This document shows positions 1 through 9,640 of a stretch of DNA of 64,000 nt, in pieces. How positions within the stretch are numbered: the first letter of the stretch is position 1; each line of letters starts with the position of its first letter. The notes under the pieces were generated by a model, which was not told the origin of the DNA, made no database searches, and saw only the letters and a list, made by a program, of their open reading frames with translations. A program made the translations under genes and the position numbers. This stretch comes from Pythium myriotylum (taxonomy: Eukaryota; Oomycota; Peronosporomycetes; Pythiales; Pythiaceae), in contig JALJCQ010000030.1 of the NCBI GenBank assembly GCA_023091665.1, positions 2,730,501 through 2,794,500 of the forward strand, in the 5' to 3' direction.

Positions 1-700
1 CGTTAAAATGAACATCCATCTGGGAAGGAACAGATCCAGTATGGTCCTCAGCAGATTCAAGCCAGGACCTCGCGGATTGCTCAGCAGCTGTCACACGCCC
101 ATTCGGAACATTCGGAAGCGCTGCTCATGTGGCAGGCAAGGAACGGTCTCAGTTGCGGCCATCCGGACATCAACTCGATGACGCCCAGACGCAGGTGGGC
201 GTTTCGTGATCAGCGTCTGCAGGCTTGAAGGAGTTGCCCCGCTACATACGTGCGTCGCACCAGGCAACGCGCTCAAACATTGAACTCAACTGGGCACATG
301 CACTCGAAACTTGTGGCCGACACGACGCGGGTATCCAGAGATCCCATCACAGATTGCGATTCCAAGATACAAGCTGTGCAGCGAGCACCAGACGCGGCTG
401 CGATTCATCGTGTGCTGTCTGAAGGCGTGACAAGTACCTCCCCATCCGGAGGCACAGCGAGACTTTCCACCGCAAACTGGATGTCGTAAGTAATGCGCTG
501 GTTCAATGGGTACTTGCGCGGACACAAAGTGCGGGCGCGTCAGTCTCGCTGACAACCGCGCAGCATGCCATCCGCCCATCTGCGCGGGAGTTCTTGTCGT
601 GGTTTCGCACGGGAGATGGGTGGGTAGATAGCCTGCTGGAATGCGTCGACTCATTAATAGGGCACGTCGGCATCGGACCGTGCCCTCCAACGCGACGTGC
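1..700. other. No gene recognised at left edge
   Basis: I see no convincing coding sequence here: the open frames are short, overlap on both strands and lack recognisable motifs. The stretch lies upstream of the left copy of the duplicated secreted-protein block. Confidence 0.5.
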
Positions 701-1078
701 TCGCAAAGCGTAAGCTCTTCGGTGTCTATGAGAAACGCTAGATGTGCGCTGCTCGATGCGATCGCGCAGCGCGACCGGATCTGTCCCTGTTGGTCACTTT
801 CACTGTGCGGGGTGACTGGTGGGGACAGTTCAATCAGGTTTGCTGACTTTCTTCCGAGTCAGCAGCTCCCGTCCCGGCTCTGCATTGACTCGCCTAACGC
901 GTCGGCACTCTTTACCGCAAATCGCAACGATTGCGGAAAGAGAGAGGAGGGTGAACGCAAGCCTCTCTTCAGCAGCTCATCCACCAGATGGTGCGCCGAA
1001 GATGCGTGCCCCGAGGGGCTCACTTGACGCGAGAGCGAGGGAGAGGGGTGAGGCTCCGGCCGATCCGCGCACCAGAAC

Positions 1079-1094
1079 GTCATTGTTCAATTCG
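1079..1094 (+). promoter_or_regulatory. Oomycete Inr-type core promoter
   Basis: GTCATTGTTCAATTCG matches the core of the oomycete initiator consensus (TCATT, then CAATT) and sits about 60 bp before the ATG at 1140, a normal leader length for these organisms. The equivalent place in the paralogue keeps a related motif. Inference from consensus, not from mapped transcripts. Confidence 0.6.
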
Positions 1095-1139
1095 CCCAGT
1101 GGAGCTTTCCACTGACGAATACAAAACTCTACCGCCACG

Positions 1140-2777
1140 ATGGTCAAGCTCCTCTCCCTCGGCGCCTTCGCTGCTGTCCTCCTCGCCGGCGACGCTGTGC
1201 TTGCACAGAATGCCCCGCTCAACCCGGCGGTCCAGAATGCTGCGCAGACTGCGCCCGCCCCGACACCCCAGATCACGCTGCCGAACTGGGTCGGCCCTCT
1301 CGTAGGCAAGCCGATCACGCAGGCATGCTACCGCAAGAGTTACATGACCACCAAGAAGCAGTGCGGTGCCGGCTACAACTGGGATAAAATGCTCACTTGC
1401 TGGGCTCAGTGTCCGATCGAGTACCCAGTCGAGTGTGGCATGGAGTGCATTCCGCAGAACAAGGACTGTACCAAGGAGATCATCTCGAAGGTCATGCCCG
1501 TGGCGAATGTCGCCCTGTTTGCTGCGACGTCGGGTGTGTTTGGACAGCTCTCACTCGCGGCCAAGGGCGTCCAGACTGGTGTCAAGTGTGGCCAGGCCTT
1601 GTACTCCTCGGTGAGCAAGGTTATTAGCTACATCGACGAGGTCGAGAGCGGCGCCAACGGCAAGGTGGACACGACGAAGGACCAGCTGCTGTACCTGCTT
1701 AGTAAGAGCGACTTCGTTGTGTACGATCTACCAGTCGCCGTCGCCACGTGCATCGGCGTCCCGATCCCAAGCGGACTCAACCAGGCCAAGGAGGTTGTGA
1801 CGGTGGTGCAAAACCTCGTCAACATGATTGTCAACAAGAAACTCAGCGGCGTTAACCTGCTCGACTTGGGAACACTGCTGAACACGACCAAGACGGAAGT
1901 GCCAGCTGTCTACAAGCCGGTGTCGTCGCTTTCGGCAAGTGACCAGGACTACCTCAAGTCGCTTGTCAGCTCGGGTGTCACTTGTGGTACGGATATCATG
2001 TCCGTCATCAACAAGATTATCGCTGCTGTGCAGTCGCTCAAGACCTCAGCCCCGACGAGCCCCGTGGATGTTGTCAAGTTCGCTGTGCTCAACTCGGACC
2101 TTGTGCTCAAGCAGCTGCCTGCGGCAGCGGCGAGCTGTGTGAACGCGACGACCGGCTTCTCGAGCCGCGATGAGATTCTGAAGACTGTCCACGTTATCAT
2201 TGATAAGGTCATGGAAGCCTCGAGCCAGAACGGAAACCCGGTGTCAGTCGAGCAGTATGGCATCACCATCGCCAAGATGGGTCTCGATGCTATTGCTACG
2301 TTCGATCCGACGGGGATCGCGGCATTGGCCTCGGCTTACGTGCAGCCAATCTGTGGTCCGACTGCGTACATCGGTCAGATCGACAGCGGTCCGGCTGAGC
2401 AAGCGCTCGGTCTCAACACGATCGAGAAGGCCTTCCGCAACAGCACGGGTACCTGGGTCGCGCAGGGCGATGGTCAGCTGCGCATCACGTTCAACAGTGT
2501 CGATGACAAGGACGTCCGTGTCAACATCATGTCGGGCGGTCAGAAGCTGTACGAGGTGCCGGTCAAGAAGGGCCAGACCGTCGAGTGGACGAAGCCGCTC
2601 TCCGAATTCCAGGGCAAGACGCTCTACTTGGACCGCTGGCGCCCGGGTTTCCTCGGTATCCCCGGCACTGGCGGAGGCTCGCTGCTTTCGTGGGTGCCTG
2701 CCAATGCATCGGGCGGACTCACCCTCACAGTCAAGATCAACCCGACGAGCTTCGCCGACCACGCCCTCCGCCACTAG
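1140..2777 (+). CDS. Secreted cysteine-rich protein, copy A
   Basis: 545-residue protein with a clear N-terminal signal peptide (residues 1-22, hydrophobic core AAVLLAG, cleavage after VLA before QNAPL). A Pro/Ala/Thr-rich linker leads to a cysteine-rich segment (about residues 60-110, seven Cys, beginning NWVGPLVGKP), followed by a long, mainly helical-looking middle with single spaced cysteines and a C-terminal part rich in beta-type residues containing DRWRPGFLGIPGTGGGSLL. Twelve cysteines in the mature chain suggest disulfides; an NST sequon precedes the C-terminal part. No intron is needed. The start is supported by the signal peptide and the Inr-type promoter. I do not recognise a named domain or enzyme motif, and no RxLR or LFLAK motif is visible. 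Best call: oomycete secreted protein family of unknown function; two relatives lie at the other side of the nest. Confidence 0.9.
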   Translation: MVKLLSLGAFAAVLLAGDAVLAQNAPLNPAVQNAAQTAPAPTPQITLPNWVGPLVGKPITQACYRKSYMTTKKQCGAGYNWDKMLTCWAQCPIEYPVECGMECIPQNKDCTKEIISKVMPVANVALFAATSGVFGQLSLAAKGVQTGVKCGQALYSSVSKVISYIDEVESGANGKVDTTKDQLLYLLSKSDFVVYDLPVAVATCIGVPIPSGLNQAKEVVTVVQNLVNMIVNKKLSGVNLLDLGTLLNTTKTEVPAVYKPVSSLSASDQDYLKSLVSSGVTCGTDIMSVINKIIAAVQSLKTSAPTSPVDVVKFAVLNSDLVLKQLPAAAASCVNATTGFSSRDEILKTVHVIIDKVMEASSQNGNPVSVEQYGITIAKMGLDAIATFDPTGIAALASAYVQPICGPTAYIGQIDSGPAEQALGLNTIEKAFRNSTGTWVAQGDGQLRITFNSVDDKDVRVNIMSGGQKLYEVPVKKGQTVEWTKPLSEFQGKTLYLDRWRPGFLGIPGTGGGSLLSWVPANASGGLTLTVKINPTSFADHALRH

Positions 2778-3005
2778 GCGTGGTGATCACCGTTTGTGCA
2801 GTTAAGTCATGAGTGGCGAGGGCGATTGGAAGCCCCCATGAGCACTTGGTGGACGATCCTTCATGTTTTGCCAGTAGGTTTCGAAGTAGTTACCATCAAT
2901 ACACTGGCATCTGACAGCATCCACAAATAACACACCCATATTTAGATTTGGTTTTAGGCCAATCAGAGAAGGCAAATAGATGCTTGTCTCCGCGCAGAAA
3001 AATTA

Positions 3006-3036
3006 CCCCCCCCCCCCCCACCACCACCACCACCAA
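3006..3036 (+). repeat. Poly-C tract followed by ACC repeats
   Basis: Fourteen C residues (3006-3019) run directly into several ACC triplets. It lies between the gene block and the recombinase end of the DIRS-like element. One of four long G/C homopolymers in this window. Confidence 0.9.
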
Positions 3037-3104
3037 ATTTTCCAACGGCACTAGTGTAGGGGGATCAACAAAGCATATTGTTCCTCTGCGGTCGAGGCGG
3101 CGCC

Positions 3105-4200
3105 TCACGCTCTTGTGGTGGGCGTGGAGGCGCTCCCCCTTGTGCATGGCTCCGGCGTTGAGAAGAAGGTGGCCATCCGGCGTGCCAGAGACTCAGTTGT
3201 CTCGTTGGAGAGCCGCGTGTATCGGTCGATGCTGTCGGATGCCCACCGACCGAATATCTTTATCACCTGTTTGTCCACCCCGGCGGCCATGATCCTGGTG
3301 GCACCTCCCGACCGAAGCGAATGGGTCCCGATTCGCGCGGGGTCAATCCCGCAGTCGATCGCGGCAAGTCGTAGGCGCGCCGTCAATGTAGAAGAGCTGA
3401 TGTATTGCGTAGCGGAGAAGGAGCACGGGGGGGGGGGGGGGGGGTGTCAGACAGGCCAACAGTCGCACCATGATGCATGAGGTCGAGTGCAGCGAGCACT
3501 GGGCATAGCCAGCCGCTCCCTGAACGATGAAGAGAGAGAACCATTGTGCGCCTCTCCTGGTCGGTCTTGCTGCCTCTGAGGCGAATGTCGGCGCTTGCAG
3601 CACTTTCCGCGCATGCTTCGTGATAGATCGCAAGTGATGCTCCACTTGCATTCCTGAATGTTACATCTTGTCGGCTGATGGCCGTTCGCGAGACAGTTCC
3701 GTTGACTTGGAGATGCTCCGAGCTTCGCAGTAGATAGAAGAAGCCCAAGACCGTAGCCCCCCAGAGAACGCGGTCTTTGGCGATGGAGAGGCGGCAGCGG
3801 GCGCGGAAGGCACGGAGGAGGGGTATGGTGGCGGGGGCCTTGGCGGCAGGAGGCGACGACATCCTGCGCATCCCGCGCAGGGCCAGGAGATGTCCTGCGT
3901 GGAGCCCGACGGCGTAGCCTCGCTCGAGGCGATGACGCCAAGAGATTGCGCTGATCTTGGGCAGCACGGTAGAGGGCGCGTTGTCGAGGCCCACGGGTGA
4001 CTGTGACCAACAGTAGACAGCGAAGAGGGCAAGCTGTTCGGAATGATTCGTCTCGTTGCGGTCGAGCCAGGGGCTCCAGTCGTACCTGGCGCACCAGTTG
4101 GACCACTGTGCCCAGACTGAGTCGTAGTGGCGGATTGTGCTTGGCGCCAGGCCGCTGCACTGTAGGAGGCGGAGCGTGGTTTGTAGAGCTTGCGTGCTGC
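3105..4200 (-). pseudogene. DIRS-like tyrosine recombinase (frameshifted)
   Basis: On the minus strand an N-terminal SAM-like DNA-binding region (GLAPSTIRHYDSVWAQW, near 4150) leads into a tyrosine-recombinase core. The first catalytic Arg is in FYLLRSSEHL, the HxxR box reads HSLRSGGAT, the later box is GRWAS and the nucleophilic Tyr lies in DRYTR near the C terminus. This layout, directly after an RNase H domain, is that of DIRS-type retroelements, where the recombinase replaces the integrase of LTR elements. The frame is broken at a run of 18 G (C on the coding strand) at 3427-3444: upstream the protein reads into a proline run, and downstream the correct continuation (SATQYISSS, then LTARLRLAAIDCG) is in another frame. 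All catalytic residues survive, so one homopolymer length change may be the only lesion. No methyltransferase domain was seen. Confidence 0.85.
3427..3444 (+). repeat. Poly-G tract (18 G) inside recombinase gene
   Basis: Eighteen consecutive G on the plus strand, read as proline codons on the coding (minus) strand. The reading frame of the DIRS recombinase changes exactly here. Confidence 0.95.
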
Positions 4201-4657
4201 TGTAGGGATCGGTGTTCGAGTCCAGCCCTGCGATACATCAGTCCATGCGTTAGTGTACGTAGGATCCCACGCGCGCGACGCCACGTCCGCCATCGTGTTC
4301 AGCGTGCCCGGAAGGTGTAAACACCTAATACGAAAGCCGAAGACTGCTTCCGAGAAACCAATACAGCGATTCAGCTCTTGCGCGTGTGTATTCTTGCTTG
4401 CCAACTTGTTAGTAGACGCCACGGCAGTGGTGTTGTCCACCCAGCACCACACGTGGCCGATGGACGAGATGAACCGGTCTTGCCACAGAGGGCCCCACAC
4501 CGTAGTCGCTAGTGCCACGCTCAACTGCTCGCGGACGTTAATGGTGAAGCCATCCGTTGCGCCGCCTCGAGGAATCGGGTCTTGTTCCTCCTCGTCAAAG
4601 CGCAGCTGAATGTAGCGTCGGGTTGCTGGATCGAGCACCGCGAGTCCCAAATTTGAA
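4190..4657 (-). CDS. DIRS RNase H domain, 3' part after split
   Basis: The frame starts at the Gypsy junction and reads LGLAVLDPATRR, an NVREQLSVALATTVWG helix with the conserved Glu, WCWVDNTTAVAS with the conserved Asp, and a C-terminal HLPGTLNTMADVASRAWD with a further Asp. This is the RNase H type used by DIRS and Ngaro elements. Its first Asp (LYMDAS) is on the other side of the insertion, at about 15970. The frame stays open to 3661 but the recombinase is read in a different, overlapping frame from about 4190, as in many DIRS elements. Confidence 0.8.
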
Positions 4658-5369
4658 TGTCGTGAGGCAACTGAAAAATCGGGTCTTGGCGTACGTAGAC
4701 CGACTTCCAGTTTCCGTAGACAACGAAAACTCTATGGGGAATGGCCTTGTCCACGAGACTTCTTGACTCGCAACAAGGAACTTCGGATATCTCGGACTCT
4801 TTGAAGTGGAAGCTCGAGAATCCAACACGTCGTTACGTAGGTGCCTCACACACCCAGTTGCTTCGGAGAGCCTTAGCGCTTGCAGACGCTGGTGTCGGGC
4901 GGCCCTTTAGGTCTCTTCGCCTTAGGACCGACACCGACGGCTGACTGCACAAGTTCGGCCTCCACGCCTCCCTCCCCTCCGTAGACTTACTGCACAAGTC
5001 CAAAGAGGGGTCACTTAGAAACGAATTAGAGACGATAGACCGAGGGTGCACTAAAGATACTTCTTGACGAGGGGGGAAATTTTGGAACTGACTCCCAGAA
5101 CGTGCGGTGGGAAGTCACCCACCACCGTTCTGGGTTATTGGGTGTTTGCTAACCAAATCACCCAAGCACCTACAGCCCTCTGTTGGGGGCAATACACACT
5201 ACACCCCGGGGCTCAATAAAGCTTCCTACGCTACTCCTACTGTTTTTTTTAACTATTTTCTTCCTCTTGACGCGCTCTCTTCAGCGACTTGAACACAAAC
5301 AACTCTGTCATGCATATGGCGCACCGGCGCGACCGCACAATCTTGGAAAAACGGAGGCACTTCACCACA
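4658..5369 (-). repeat. Gypsy-1 3' LTR
   Basis: 712 bp, TG...CA ends, about 99.7 percent identical to 15248-15959 by eye. Given element orientation this is the 3' LTR. Flanked outside by TGAA (4654-4657). Confidence 0.95.
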
Positions 5370-5687
5370 ACCGCCCTCTGTGACGCTTCAGCGAACGCAG
5401 TACAAGCGTCCACACCCACACGATGTACTACTGGCATCCTCAGAACTCGGGCGCATCGCCGCGCGTCACGCTCTTCTCTGGTTGCAGCAACACGGTCTAC
5501 GGGTCAGCGCGGGATCCTTGAGTCTTCTCCCACCGTTCGTGCCACTCGGAAGCATGATTTGCGGCGGCAACTGGGCTCCAAGTCAATCCGAGAGGTGGGA
5601 TACCAATAGCGTCTGCGTTTTCCATATATATTTTATGATATAATTGACACGCTCGGTTTCCGGTCATCCTTTTGCTCAGCACACCCT

Positions 5688-7127
5688 TCAGTCACAACCG
5701 CACAAAGTTGTAGCATTAACGTACAGAGTGCTACGAGATTCGCAGCGTCCACTGCTAATGCCGCACGTCCAGAGCCTCACTGTGTCTTGTTGATCGCCAG
5801 ATGCACTTTCTTCAACGTCCACCCAGTGGCCGTGCCATTTCTTCAAGGCGCGTACGATGGGAGCGCCTGTCTCATTCACAAACTTCGTCACAGCTTCAGC
5901 TCTGGTCACTCCAGACTTGACTACCTCCTGAACAACATCATCATGCTCAGAGGCCCAAAACATCAAGACACGGCTTCGTCGTGGTCGTGCTCGTACTCCT
6001 TTTAGCTCACGTAAGCGTGTCGCAATCGCGCGGAGTGATCGCTCAACAATTCGTAATTTTTTCCTCTTCAATGTGTTGATCAGCCCCTTTTGGATCTTAG
6101 CGTAATCCGGTGACGACTTTTTCATATATCGCTTCAGATACGCCTCTTCTACAGCACTCCAATAAGCCTTAGTCGAGGACAATTGAATAACGCCCTCTGT
6201 CTCTGATGCCGCTCCTTGCTCTTCACCATCACCCTCAGCGTCTTTCGCTTCAATATTGGCATTGTTGGGTGGTCTCATGGCTGATCGAGCGAGCGCTGAT
6301 GCTTGCGGAGGCAGAGACGCATCTGGATCCCATTCTGGCAGGAACTCCAATTTCTGTTTCACTGCACCAATGGATCGAGTGACACCAGTCGCTGCAAACT
6401 GTCGCTCATGTGCGGTGTGAATTTCTTTCAATGTTTTCTTCTCCGCACGCAGCCGATTCACCAATTGCATTTCTTCAACCGACCATCGTTTAGCAGGGTC
6501 CATCCCCTTTAATCGCTATAATTGTCCTCGAACGCCTCCCGAAGGTCGCGGAAACCAGGCTGGGTTCTGACGAGCACCATGTTGATTATATAAATCATGA
6601 ATCAACGTCAACGGCCATTTCATTCTCTTCACAAAGTCCGCGATCTCTTCGAGCGCGGCCTTCTCATCTTCTGTCCATGGCGGTTGCTTTCCAGCTATAC
6701 TCGCTTTCTTTTTCTTCGTTGCTGGCTCGGCTGCCGCCGAGGTAGATGCGCCACCAGACAATAAAGGAGTGACCGTTAGTGGTATGTTAGTTGACGCCGT
6801 GACCTTTCCTTGCGTCCTTGAACTCTTTCACTGTTTCTTTTGCTTCCCAACATACGGCGTCGCTGCCTTCGATCGTTTGGCTCGCGCAATCCCGCGGGCG
6901 AGAGGTACATCATCATCAGAGCTATGGTCTTCATCTTCATCATCATTACTTGAATATTCGCTCGTTTCACCCTCTCGCGCTGCCGCGTCGGCTACTCTTG
7001 GGTTATCCGTCGCCGGCAGTGGCGATTCCGCGAGCACTGCCTCCCAGCGTCGCTTCGCCGTCTGCGTGGCGCGGCGCGTGGACTCGCGGAGCGTGCGTGT
7101 GTTCGAGCCTTCCTGGTCGGACTCCAT
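5688..7127 (-). pseudogene. SANT/Myb-like multi-domain accessory gene in Gypsy-1
   Basis: One reading frame runs from an ATG at 7127 to 5688 (about 480 codons), interrupted only by a TGA at 6828-6830 and a TAG at 6516-6518. The N-terminal part is acidic and basic low complexity. Four Trp-led helical modules follow: PPWTEDEKAALEEIADFVKR, KRWSVEEMQLVNRLRAEK, AYWSAVEEAYLKRYMKK and MFWASEHDDVVQEVVKSG. These resemble SANT/Myb DNA- or histone-binding modules. The gene lies in the same orientation as the retroelement, downstream of integrase and upstream of the 3' LTR, the position where some LTR elements carry extra genes. I infer a captured host-type gene, or a second insertion inside the element. 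Function in the element is unknown. Confidence 0.6.
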
Positions 7128-8463
7128 CTCGTTTGTCCACGTTTTCGCAATCCGAAACCATTTCCACACTCGATCCACCACGCACACCCGTCGCACATCT
7201 CGCCTTTTCACGCCCGTTCCTTGTCGCACGACGCGTCACCACCGACTCTGCACACTCAACGTCGTCTGTGTTCTTCCGCAAGTCATCGCCGTCTCTGCAC
7301 ACTCAACATCCGCTCACGTTCATCTGCAAGTCGTCACCGTCGTATCTCGTGTCTCGCTCACCAAGAATTCTTTCCGTGGCGCCCTCTGACCGTCGCCGTC
7401 ACTCGTCGCTTGCTGGAGCTGTTGCCTCACACCGTCGACACCGGTGTCAAGCACGCTGAAGTCCTCGCGTCACTTTCTTCTTCTTCCTTGGTTTTCCATA
7501 GGCGTCACGTCATCTTCCACTGTCGCACCGTGACCCACCGCCCTTTTTATGCACCGACACAGCTGACCGGAGGCCTTTTCGTTGAGACGGTCAGCCGCCA
7601 CCCATCAAGGCGTTGACCGTGCGCCGACCGCTCGACCTCCATGCAGACCGTGACTTCGCCATCCTTTTTCATCTTCATCTTCACACCGCTTTCCACCGCG
7701 CTAGCGCACCAGTACATACTTCATGCAGCTAGTCAAGGGCCTTCGGTCACTTCACATCGGCTTTCTTCCATCGACCCAGAACGATGTCCCACACTTCACA
7801 GTTTGTTTCCTTCGTGTCGACGCCTCGTCCCAGCTTGCTCAACTTCTTCCTTGTTCTTTTCCATCTTAACGGCTTCAACACTGTCAGGCTCATTGGCACA
7901 TCTTCAGCTGCTTCATCGCCGAGCTTCGTTTCAATTCGTCGCGCGCACCAGAGCGAATCTTCGTCTCGTGCAGATTTTCGGCGGAGTGAACGCTGGGCAT
8001 ACCCAATAGGTGCGTCACTCCACAAGTTGACCTCATCGTCTTCAACATCGGCAGGGGTGCTGGGCATACCCAATAGCTGCACCATGCTCTGCACGATATC
8101 ACTCACTTCTTGCTACGTACCGTCGATTCTTCATCGCGGGGTTCTTCATTGCTGCTTCGCAGTGCGACATCTTCGTCATCGCACTGACAGGTTCAAGTTC
8201 ACTCATCGTCTTGTTTTAATCAATTCCATCGGCATTTCCATTTCGTGTTAACGCCGACACAGTCGCGTATTCTCACCGAAATCAATAGCACACTTGTTCC
8301 GTCACGTGCGCATCATCCCAGCGATAAACGCCTTGATCGTCAACTCTCCTCATCATCATCACTTCATCTTCTTCGTTCCTCGACGCTTCATCTCGCTTTT
8401 CCATTCCATTTCTTGTCTTTACACCGCCCTTCCGCCCTTTGTTGATACATACAGCCTCAACAG
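7128..8463 (-). other. Non-core region of Gypsy-1 with one small ORF
   Basis: Between the chromodomain stop and the SANT-like gene. A minus-strand ORF at 8106-7747 encodes 119 residues (acidic N terminus, basic RWKRTRKKLSK segment) that I cannot assign. Its Trp-containing LWSDAPIGYAQRSLRRK stretch could be another remnant of the downstream gene, but this is a guess. The rest has no convincing coding signal. Confidence 0.4.
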
Positions 8464-9640
8464 CTACATGGTGAGCGCAGCTGCGGCCACCGGGTGGGGT
8501 TCTTCCTCTTCATCCGACGACTGCTCCTCTTCATCTTCCTCCGCCGCAGTTTGAGCTGCTTCACGACGACTTTCCCACGCTCTCTTGGCATCAAACTCGT
8601 ACAAAAGCGCCGTGCAATTGAGATCGTCTTCGTCTACCCAACTTGGCTCATCATAGCCGCTCCACTTCACGAGATATTCTTTCTGTCTTCGCCCGTTACG
8701 TGTGCGCTGCTTGTACTTGCAATCCGTGATCATCTCAACCTCGTACTCGTCATCCTCGCCAGCTTCGTACCATGAATCTTCTGGTAACAGAGCTTCATCC
8801 AGATCGAACTCGTCTTGCGTATCGATCCGGTCACGTGGTCGGGACATACGAGAGATATAAGGTTTGAGACGGGCGATATGTACCAAGGGGAAAATTCGAG
8901 TTTCTTTGCGATCCACTTTGAGCCGGTACACCACGTCGTTAACACGTTCCTCTACTTGATACGGGCCGTGCCACAGATGAGAGAGCTTTCGAACCAGGCC
9001 GACCTTCACTAAATCATGGTACAGCCATACCAATTCGCCGGGTCGATATGCCGTGCGCACAGTCCCTGCAATAGAACCATCGACACCTTCGTTGTGTTTC
9101 TTCGCCCGTGACTCCATCAACTGCTTCTGAATGAACTCGGCATGGGCCATTGCTCGTTCATGTCGCTCCACCACCTTCTGCCGCCATGCTAATGCGTCGG
9201 ACTCCTTCACTGTACCATCCTTCGGTGGCACTGACGCTTCCAGCGCGGTTCTTGCGTTCCACCCGTGTACCAAATAGAAACTCGTTTGGTGATGCTGTAG
9301 ACTGACTGAAGTATTCAACGCCAACTCCAACTGCTCGACATATTCGTCCCAATCGCGCTGTTCTTGATCTGAGATGTAGCATTTAATTGCTCTGACCACC
9401 GTTTGCACCGAACGTTCTTGTTTACCGTTTGCTTGCGGACGATACGCCAGCGTCGGTCGCTGTCGTTGCTGCATCATACGATTAAGTCGGCGAAATACCG
9501 AACTCATAAACCGAGGGTCTCGATCATGGCGAATCATTTCTTGCGCTCCGAACCGTCGATAAACACCAGAGAGATATGCTTCTGCAACCGACTGCGCCGA
9601 CGTATCTGCCATTGGGATCAATACCCTCCATGGATTCCCG
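8464..9640 (-). pseudogene. Gypsy-1 integrase C-terminal part with chromodomain
   Basis: The protein begins within the integrase core (MADTSAQSVAEAYLSGVYRR), contains the second catalytic Asp (RHDRDPRFMS) and the Glu region (YRPQANGKQERSVQT), and ends with a chromodomain (KEYLVKWSGYDEPSWVDEDD) and an acidic tail. The HHCC zinc-binding domain and the strand carrying the first catalytic Asp are missing: the polyprotein before it runs from a Lys-rich linker straight into the middle of the core in a different frame. An internal deletion near 9610-9660 explains both the loss and the frame change, so this copy cannot make a complete integrase. The chromodomain may direct integration to particular chromatin. 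Confidence 0.88.

Larger units (their letters stand above)
720..2920 (+). repeat. Left copy of a 2.2-kb duplicated gene block
   Basis: Promoter, coding sequence and 3' flank of the gene at 1140 are repeated in the same orientation at about 56395-58637. Upstream similarity is patchy (shared runs around GATGCGATC and GTGGTCACTTTCAC); the coding part is nearly identical; the 3' similarity runs through a shared stretch around GTAGGTTTCGAAGTAGTTAC at about 2875 and fades near 2920, where transposon-type sequence begins. The two copies face the same way and are separated only by the transposon nest, so an old tandem duplication later pushed apart is the simplest reading. Confidence 0.85.

Noticed and set aside
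1140..2777. RxLR or Crinkler effector
   Set aside because: No RxLR-EER or LxLFLAK motif follows the signal peptide; the length and Cys pattern do not fit either class.
4190..4650. Independent small gene at the edge of Gypsy-1
   Set aside because: It is the RNase H of the split DIRS element; the frame joins exactly across the insertion.
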